From the NCBI GenBank assembly GCA_026987195.1, contig JALSNC010000152.1:1-38021 (forward strand): DNA of 38,021 bases. The letters are read 5' to 3'. How positions within the stretch are numbered: the stretch's first letter is position 1; the number at the start of each line of letters is the position of its first letter. This document shows positions 33,401 to 38,021 of this stretch, piece after piece. Under the pieces are notes generated by a model that was given only the letters and a program-made list of their open reading frames with translations, did no database searches and had not been told where the DNA came from. The translations under genes and the position numbers were made by a program. Source of the DNA: Desulfobulbaceae bacterium. GTDB taxonomy: Bacteria; Desulfobacterota; Desulfobulbia; Desulfobulbales; Desulfobulbaceae.

Positions 33401-34795
33401 GCGACTGCGGATATGAAGGAGGCCGAACTGCGGCAGCGGATACAGGCCCTGCGGCAGGTTCATGGTCCGGCGAACGGTCTGGTGCATCTTGCCCCCCTGG
33501 CAGCGGGGCCATCCTATGACGACCTGGACCTGGCGGGCTGGCGGGCGCGGATCCGGCAGGAAAGTGAAGTCCTCTTTCATCTGCTGCAGGAACTGGCCGT
33601 GGATCTGGCAGGGGCGGATGACGGGGTGATCCTAGCGGCAACGGCCATGGGTGGCTGTTTCGGCATTGAGGGGGGAGCGGATTTCATGCCCTGCCAGGGC
33701 GGGGTTTGCGGCCTGCTCAAGACCGTGGCCGCGGAGTGGCCCGGCGTCCGGGTCCGCTGTGTCGATCTTGATCCGGGCCTCGGGCCGCAGGCGATGCTCG
33801 ATGCGGTGTGGGCTGAACTGCGATGCGCCGGAGACGAGGTCGAGGTGGGGTGGACGGATCGTGGCCGCTGCCGGCCGGTGCTCGAAGCACGGCCCCTGCC
33901 CGCGGAAGCCGACCTTGCCCTGGATACCCCGTCCGTGATCCTGGTGACCGGCGGTGCCCGCGGTATCACCGCTGCCGCGGCCCTGGAACTGGCCCGCCGC
34001 CATCGGCCCACCCTGATCCTGGTGGGCAGTTCGCCCCTGCCTCCGGAACGGGAGGATGAGACTACCGTCGGCCTGGACGAGGCCGGGATCAAGGCGGCGC
34101 TCGTCGCCCGGATGAAGGATGACGATGGCCGGGTCCGCCTTCCCGAGGTGGAGCGGGCCTGCCGTGCCGTTCTCAAGGAACGGGAGATCCGAGCCAATAT
34201 CGCAGCCATGCGGGCCGCCGGTGCCCGGGTCATCTACCGCCAGGCCGATGTCCGCAGGCAGGAAGAGTTTGTCACTCTCCTCGATGAGCTGTACGACGAG
34301 TTCGGTGGTATCCACGGGGTAATTCATGGCGCCGGGATTATCGAGGACAAACTGCTGGTCGACAAGCCCGCCGAATCCTTCCGCAGGGTGGTGTCCACCA
34401 AGGCGGACAGCGTGTTCCTTCTCGCCCGTGCCCTGCGGCCGGATTCCCTGCGGTTCCTGGTCCTGTTCTCGTCGGTGGCCGGCCGGTTCGGCAATCCCGG
34501 CCAGTGCGACTATACGGCCGCCAACGAGATCGTCAACAAGACAGCCCGGCTCCTTGACCGGCGCTGGCCCTGCCGGGTGGTGGCGATCAACTGGGGTCCC
34601 TGGGCAAAGGAGGGGATGGTCAGCCCGGCCCTGGAACGGCAGTTCGCCGAGCGGGGTGTACGCCTCATCGAGCCCGCTGACGGCGTGGCCATGCTCATGG
34701 CCGAGATCTTCCGCGGCCGCAAGGGCGAGGTGGAGGTGACCGTCGGTGACGGCCCCTGGGGCGCCATCGCCGGAGACGGGGAGGAGAATACATGA
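27425..34795 (+). CDS. Multidomain Pfa-like synthase: two nitronate-monooxygenase-like barrels-KS-AT-ACP-ACP-KR
   Basis: Encodes a 2456-residue megasynthase. Residues 1-220 form a degenerate FMN-barrel half (VYVQGGIGPHSAAACMAAGA). Residues about 330-620 form a PfaD/2-nitropropane-dioxygenase-like barrel: YPIVQGPMARISDS, then GREAGGHVAP with His466. Next is a ketosynthase from residue 695 with an intact triad: Cys885 (DAACASS), His1020 (EAHGTGT) and His1060. An acyltransferase (about 1257-1560) has Ser1358 (GHSYGE) and His1462. A helix, YQRLMQTFLETQAGVMKAWL, precedes two carrier domains with GIDSIKR (Ser1777, Ser1882). A ketoreductase ends it: TGGARGITA (from 2175) and Tyr2363 in CDYTAANE. KS-AT-ACPs-KR is the order of PfaA; PfaD is normally separate and here appears fused in front. 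GGAG lies 4 bp before the ATG. The product is unknown, and a polyunsaturated or otherwise specialised fatty acid is the leading guess. Confidence 0.93.
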   Translation: MKRTQVLVSQLPGFPDPLPVAAACRAGATGILDGLWLSDQAVIRCRERLQALAGTPAGLRLAASRAGLIDTLLDQGDQAIDTLVLTGPFPPDTADTVTRIAPRVGQVLVECLDEEDLRLAQRSGAGGVIVRGNEAGGLVAAESSFILLQRFLAATSLPVYVQGGIGPHSAAACMAAGAAGVVLDGQCALARESSLPDHLKKHFSSFDGTQTGCPELGHGHGLRVLSRINRAAAGEFLRRVEARAAESPGWPQLRDVLSSLLATAASPEAGAGRVFPLGQDIALAAPLAERFVTVAGIVSGICDQVNRLPADLDASAILGENTPLARSHRTRYPIVQGPMARISDSPAFALAVAEAGGLPFLAAAMLGGNELERIVTATANTLGSRPWGVGLLGFLPSDRYREQVRILLAHRPPFALIAGGRPEQARALEAEGIATYLHVPTPGLLRMFLKAGARRFVFEGREAGGHVAPLASFVLWEQMLLLLGDFLARRKGEAEELHLLFAGGIHDGLSAAMVAALAAPLAGQGVRIGLQLGSVYLFTEEIVATGALEKQYRDMVLAGERTVLLETGLGHASRCVPTPFADEFLRRRQELRSRGLGEREIRDRLELLNLGKLRLAAKGVDRPAADSRAEPVRVSEKEQRRQGLYMVGQLGTLRRQVVSVADVHRSVIDDGRSRLEEYRARHGGRPPAPRSRPADIAIIGMASILPGAPSVRRYWHNILSRVNAVTEVPPERWDWRLYYDEDQDAEDRCYSRWGAFIDETVFDPVSWGMPPASIPFIEPLQLLALEMARQALVDAGYDRRPFSRERTSVILGISGAGELGQLYSFRAALPMFLGEAARRVTDHFHDRLPRWSEDTFPGILTNVTAGRIANRLDLGGTNYTVDAACASSLAALYLAVMELEAGRSRMALVGAADCLQNPFAYLCFSKTRALSPRGQCRTFDRDADGIALGEGVAMLVLKRLADAEADGDRIHAVIRSVGASSDGRDRSLTAPRREGQLVAFERAYGRAGFSPATVGLVEAHGTGTVLGDQVELEALTALLRSAGAPPRSVAVGSVKSMIGHTKSTAGIAGLIKATLALRDRILPPTMGVEQPNRVLEDDDSPLFLNTTARPWLNGHRDLPRRAGVSALGFGGTNFHVVLEEYRNSLVPQRQRPLLGFAAELYLFRAASADELRTTLAAWRQWLARHPDVDPACLALGAWQAAQTTDDARRCLAVVAASTRELAQLLAEAGEHLATDAEIRDPRGIYHAPRPLAAGGAVAFLFPGQGSQYVNMLADLAIQFPEVHDLFERAVFLLRDRLEEPLSAVLYPWSAFRPDEEKRQAKALARTRYAQPAMGAADLAIFDLLGACNVRPDMAGGHSYGEYAALCAAGVMGRDDLIRLSEARGRFIVESAEPEPGTMAAVKADREQVARILANRPHVWIANLNAPDQTIISGHGRAVEEAVRDFGSAGIAARTIPVACAFHSPVVAGAVDRLHEFLADVELGEPRFPVYSNRTAASYPADRSAVIDLLGEHLVHGVEFIRQIEAMYDAGARLFVESGPGRVLSNLVASILGDRPHLAVPANLPGRSGMVGLLHCLGHLAAHGVPVDLVPLFQGRDLEPVSPGIPERDTGYPAAAWLVSGGRARPCSGADQPPAPVRPMEPGRLWPADGESGAATRSAGLPAAGPVNMPPAGAGDRDRVFAGYQRLMQTFLETQAGVMKAWLGDSRSTEQESSGREPVPVPLPREAEKCHVPEAVAGAPPPGDVRTVLLAIVSDRTGYPVEMLSLDADLEGELGIDSIKRVEILGVLVGELFAGDREAAAEASSELATCRSLGAIIDRAGEILARKGAPDDGRIVPGKETASAGEAADPKELLLGIVADRTGYPVGMLSPDADLEGELGIDSIKRVEILGAFADALRAAGPLDGEALERMGQARTLAAILACLDPVPDRQEGEDSGEPLPRFLLTSRSCPLQEPLLQKVPTRGWILVTDDGQGRATELAGLIAGQGGRVEILATADMKEAELRQRIQALRQVHGPANGLVHLAPLAAGPSYDDLDLAGWRARIRQESEVLFHLLQELAVDLAGADDGVILAATAMGGCFGIEGGADFMPCQGGVCGLLKTVAAEWPGVRVRCVDLDPGLGPQAMLDAVWAELRCAGDEVEVGWTDRGRCRPVLEARPLPAEADLALDTPSVILVTGGARGITAAAALELARRHRPTLILVGSSPLPPEREDETTVGLDEAGIKAALVARMKDDDGRVRLPEVERACRAVLKEREIRANIAAMRAAGARVIYRQADVRRQEEFVTLLDELYDEFGGIHGVIHGAGIIEDKLLVDKPAESFRRVVSTKADSVFLLARALRPDSLRFLVLFSSVAGRFGNPGQCDYTAANEIVNKTARLLDRRWPCRVVAINWGPWAKEGMVSPALERQFAERGVRLIEPADGVAMLMAEIFRGRKGEVEVTVGDGPWGAIAGDGEENT

Positions 34796-37700
34796 CCACC
34801 GCAGACACCGATACCCGCATCGCCATCGTCGGCATGGCCTGCATCGTGCCCGGCGCTGCGGATCCGCGCGTCTTCTGGCAGAATATCGTCGACGGCGTGG
34901 ACGCGGTGTCCGATCCTCCACCGGACTGGGGCGCAGATTTCTGGTACGATCCCGATTCGGAGGAGAACGACCGCATCTACTGCAAGCGGGGCGGATACCT
35001 GGGTGAACTGGCGACCTTTGATCCCCTGAAATACGGCATCATGCCCAATACCGTGGACGGGGCCGAGCCCGAACATTTCCTGGCCCTCAAGGTGGCCCAT
35101 GCCGCCCTGGCCGATGCCGGGGTGCCCGACCTGCCGCTCAACCGCGAGCGGACCGAGGTGATCCTGGGCCGCGGTACCTTTGTCAACCGGGGATATACCT
35201 CCCTGCATCAGCACGGCCTGTTCATCGATCAGACCCTGATGATCCTGCGCCAGCTCTTCCCCGAGTACAGTGCCGATGAACTTGCCCGGATCAGGCAGAG
35301 GCTCAGAGAGCAGCTGCCGCCTTTCAATGCCCAGATCGCGCCGGGCCTGGTCTCCACCATCATGACCGGCCGGGTGGCCAACCGGCTGGACCTGCAGGGT
35401 TGCAACTTTTCCGTGGACGCGGCCTGCGCCTCATCCCTGATCGCGGTGGAACGGGGCGTGCAGGATCTGGTGGCCGGAAACTGCGACGCGGTCATCGCCG
35501 GTGGCGTGCAGCTCTCCACCGACCAGCTGATCCTGATGGTCTTCTCCCAGCTCGGGGCCCTGTCCCGGAGCGGTCAGATCCGGCCCTTTGCCGCCGACGC
35601 CAACGGCACCCTGCTCGGCGAGGGGCTGGGCATGGTGGTGCTCAAGCGGCTGGCCGACGCCGAGCGCGACGGCAACCGTATCTATGCCGTTATCAGGGGC
35701 GTGGCCAGCGCCTCTGACGGCCGCGGCAGGAGCGTGGTCGCCCCCCGGGTCGAGGGCGAGGCCCTGGCCCTGGCGCGGGCTTATGAGCGGGCCGGGATCG
35801 ACCCGGCCACCATCGGCCTGGTCGAGGCCCATGGCACGGCCATGCCCCTGGGCGACGCCACCGAGATCCAGGGCCTTGCCCGTCTGTTCGGCAGCCGGAC
35901 CGACCCGGTACCTTCCTGTGCCATCGGTTCGGTCAAGTCGATGATCGCCCATCTGATCCCGGCAGCCGGCATCGCCGGTCTGATCAAGGCCGCCCTGGCC
36001 CTCTACCACCGGACCCTGCCGCCGACCCTGCACTGCGACAGACCCAATCCCGACCTTGGCCTGGAGAAGACCCCCTTCTATATCAATACCGAGACACGGC
36101 CCTGGATCCATGGCGGCCCTGTACCGCGCCGGGCCGGGGTCAACGCCTTCGGTTTCGGCGGCATCAATGCCCACGCCATTCTCGAGGAACATGCCGGTGT
36201 CCCGGAAGAGGAGTCCTTTGTCCGTCACTGGCCCAGCGAACTCTGCCTGCTTGCCGCCGGTTCCCGTGATGAACTGATCGACAGGGGCGAGCAGCTGCTT
36301 TCCTTCCTGCGTCGGGAGCGTCCTGCCCTGGTGGACGTGGCCGCCACCCTGGCCGCAAGCCTGCGCGGCAATCCAGTGCGCCTGGCCCTGGTCGCCTCGT
36401 CCTGTGACGAACTGGCCGCCAGGGTGACCCATGCCCTGGAGCGGTTGCGCGACCCGGCCAGAAAACGGATCCGCGAGAAAAAGGGGATCTACTTTTTCGA
36501 GGAGCAACTGGGACGCTCCGGCAGGATCGGGTTTCTCTATCCCGGGGAAGGCTCCCAGTATCCGGACATGCTGGCGGACCTCTGTATCCATTTCCCGGAG
36601 GTGCGCGCCTGTTTCGACAACCTGGATCGCGCCCTTGCCGACCTGAACATGGCTGTGCCGCCCAGCCGGGTCCTGTTCCCGCCACCGGGCCTGGGCGAAC
36701 AGGAGCGGCAGTATCTTGCCGACCTGCTCTGGGACATGGAGTATGCCGTGGACGCGGTGATCACCGCCGACCGTGCCCTGACACGACTGCTGGAAAGTTT
36801 CGGTATCCGCGCCCATGCCATGGCCGGGCACTCCAGCGGCGAGTTCATGGCTCTTGAGGCCGCAGGGGTCATCGCTGTCGGTTCGGAGGAGGAGCTCCGC
36901 CACCATATCCGCACCGGCCACGAGATGATCCGTGAGCTGGCCCGGGGCGAGACCATGGCAGGATCGCGCCTGGTGGCCATGGGACCGGTGGAGCGGCCAC
37001 TGGTGGACGAGCTGGTGGCCCGGGACGAAAGGATCTTTCTGGCCATGGACAACTGCCCTCACCAGGCAGTGCTCTGTATGCCGGAAGACACGGTGGAGAA
37101 GATCTCCGTTGGCCTCCGTTCCCGGGGGACCATCTGTCAGCCCCTTGCCTTCGGCCGTCCCTACCATACCCCACTCTACGCCTCTGCCTGCGGCCCCCTG
37201 GAACGGTTCTTCGATACCCTGCCCCTGTGCCCGGCCAGGATCCCGCTCTACTCCTGCATGTCCGCTGCGCCCATGCCCGATGATCTCGCCGGCCTGCGAC
37301 GGCTGGCCGTAGGCCAGTGGGCTGCCACGGTCCGGTTCCGCGAGACTGTCCTCGCCATGCATGAGGACGGGATCCGGATCTTTCTCGAGGTTGGACCCAA
37401 GGCCCATCTCACCGGTTTTGTCAGCGATACCCTCAAGGGAAAGGAATTTCTGAGCCTGCCGGTCAATGTCCATCACCGTTCCGGTCTGCTCCAGCTCCAG
37501 CACTGCCTGGGCATGCTGGCCGCTCATGGTGTTGACCTGGACCTGACCCCGCTTTTTCACCGCCGTTCACCCGAGATCCTCGATTTTCACGGCAGCCGGC
37601 CTCCCCGCGACACGGAGCCGCCCCTCTCCCTGCGACTGCCCCTGCTCAGCCTGGAAGGAGAGGATGCCGGCCTCCTGCGGCCCGCGGCTGCCACGGCCAC

Positions 37701-38021
37701 GTCACCACCCGGTGATGGCCAGGGTGTCGCCGACGGCCGGGCGCAGGGCATGGAGGAGTACCTGCGGACCATGGAGCGATTTCTCCATACCCAGCAGGAG
37801 GTGATGCAGGCCTGGCTCGCCGGCGGACCGGCGCAGACCTTTGCCCAGACGGCGGCAGAGGAAACCCGGCCCTCTGGCCCGCCCCAGGTCCCAGTCCCTG
37901 TTGCCCCGGCCGCTGAACCGGGGACGCCGGTGGAAGAGGCTGCCGGCCGGGAGACAGACATGCAGCGCCTGCTGCTGGATGTGGTCAGCGAAAAGACCGG
38001 GTATCCCGTGGAGATGATCGA
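34792..38021 (+). CDS. Second Pfa-like synthase: KS-AT-ACP..., incomplete at window end
   Basis: Runs open from an ATG at 34792 to the window edge (1,076 complete codons). The ATG overlaps the stop of the first synthase as ATGA, so the two are translated together. The ketosynthase (from about residue 8) keeps Cys212 (DAACASS), His347 and His387, but the usual HGTGT reads EAHGTAMPLGD, and the NxGH site reads SMIAHLIPAAG. The acyltransferase starts near residue 583 with FLYPGEGSQYPDMLADL, has Ser681 (GHSSGE) and His792 (GRPYHTP). A helix, MEEYLRTMERFLHTQQEVMQ (987-1006), matches the one before the carriers of the first synthase. After a Pro/Ala-rich linker, a carrier domain begins (LLLDVVSEKTGYPVEMI) and is cut off. 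Further carrier or tailoring domains are to be expected beyond the window. Confidence 0.93.
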   Translation, partial: MTTADTDTRIAIVGMACIVPGAADPRVFWQNIVDGVDAVSDPPPDWGADFWYDPDSEENDRIYCKRGGYLGELATFDPLKYGIMPNTVDGAEPEHFLALKVAHAALADAGVPDLPLNRERTEVILGRGTFVNRGYTSLHQHGLFIDQTLMILRQLFPEYSADELARIRQRLREQLPPFNAQIAPGLVSTIMTGRVANRLDLQGCNFSVDAACASSLIAVERGVQDLVAGNCDAVIAGGVQLSTDQLILMVFSQLGALSRSGQIRPFAADANGTLLGEGLGMVVLKRLADAERDGNRIYAVIRGVASASDGRGRSVVAPRVEGEALALARAYERAGIDPATIGLVEAHGTAMPLGDATEIQGLARLFGSRTDPVPSCAIGSVKSMIAHLIPAAGIAGLIKAALALYHRTLPPTLHCDRPNPDLGLEKTPFYINTETRPWIHGGPVPRRAGVNAFGFGGINAHAILEEHAGVPEEESFVRHWPSELCLLAAGSRDELIDRGEQLLSFLRRERPALVDVAATLAASLRGNPVRLALVASSCDELAARVTHALERLRDPARKRIREKKGIYFFEEQLGRSGRIGFLYPGEGSQYPDMLADLCIHFPEVRACFDNLDRALADLNMAVPPSRVLFPPPGLGEQERQYLADLLWDMEYAVDAVITADRALTRLLESFGIRAHAMAGHSSGEFMALEAAGVIAVGSEEELRHHIRTGHEMIRELARGETMAGSRLVAMGPVERPLVDELVARDERIFLAMDNCPHQAVLCMPEDTVEKISVGLRSRGTICQPLAFGRPYHTPLYASACGPLERFFDTLPLCPARIPLYSCMSAAPMPDDLAGLRRLAVGQWAATVRFRETVLAMHEDGIRIFLEVGPKAHLTGFVSDTLKGKEFLSLPVNVHHRSGLLQLQHCLGMLAAHGVDLDLTPLFHRRSPEILDFHGSRPPRDTEPPLSLRLPLLSLEGEDAGLLRPAAATATSPPGDGQGVADGRAQGMEEYLRTMERFLHTQQEVMQAWLAGGPAQTFAQTAAEETRPSGPPQVPVPVAPAAEPGTPVEEAAGRETDMQRLLLDVVSEKTGYPVEMI

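Noticed and set aside
1-38021. tRNA or rRNA genes
   Set aside because: I looked through the intergenic stretches for cloverleaf-like segments with a GTTCRAnnC T-loop and for rRNA cores and saw none; a covariance search would settle it.

Overview
This is a GC-rich bacterial chromosome segment, most likely from an anaerobic or sulfur-cycling member of the Desulfobacterota (Desulfobulbales-like). That placement is inferred from gene content: a complex I operon without NuoE, NuoF and NuoG, extra MrpD/NuoL-type antiporter subunits, a dodecaheme-type cytochrome c, a PEP-CTERM protein and a Pfa-like lipid/polyketide synthase. No rRNA or taxonomic marker is present, so the assignment is tentative.

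Layout. 1-95 is the start of a minus-strand gene leaving the window. 96-813 is non-coding and holds two interspersed repeats. 814-5638 carries lon, mltG and a PAS sensor histidine kinase. 5834-6034 is a cold-shock protein with a strong terminator. 6182-7810 is glutamine-dependent NAD+ synthetase, and 8118-9908 a membrane-anchored multiheme cytochrome c. 10025-12224 is a convergent pair, a class I aminotransferase and a LysR regulator. 12225-12943 is a repeat- and dyad-rich leader. 12944-24751 is one long complex I operon, closed by a terminator at 24778-24807. After a 162-bp palindromic element come an enoyl-CoA hydratase (25152-25973) and a convergent PEP-CTERM protein (26004-26657). From 27425 to the window end lie two translationally coupled megasynthase genes; the second is cut by the window edge.

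How the genes work together. The complex I operon reads nuoA-B-C-D-H-I-J-K, a MrpD-like antiporter subunit, a small two-helix membrane protein, a second MrpD/NuoL-like subunit, nuoM and nuoN. It lacks the NADH-oxidising module (NuoEFG), so electrons probably enter from ferredoxin or another donor. It encodes four antiporter-like subunits instead of three. The megasynthase pair has the layout [two FMN-barrel nitronate-monooxygenase-like domains]-KS-AT-ACP-ACP-KR followed by KS-AT-ACP. This resembles PfaD fused to PfaA, followed by a second KS-AT protein, and suggests synthesis of a specialised lipid whose product cannot be read from the sequence.

The intergenic regions carry at least two families of short interspersed repeats (five copies of one, four full or partial copies of the other), a 7-bp tandem repeat and several hairpins. 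These are the main structures that coding genes do not explain.
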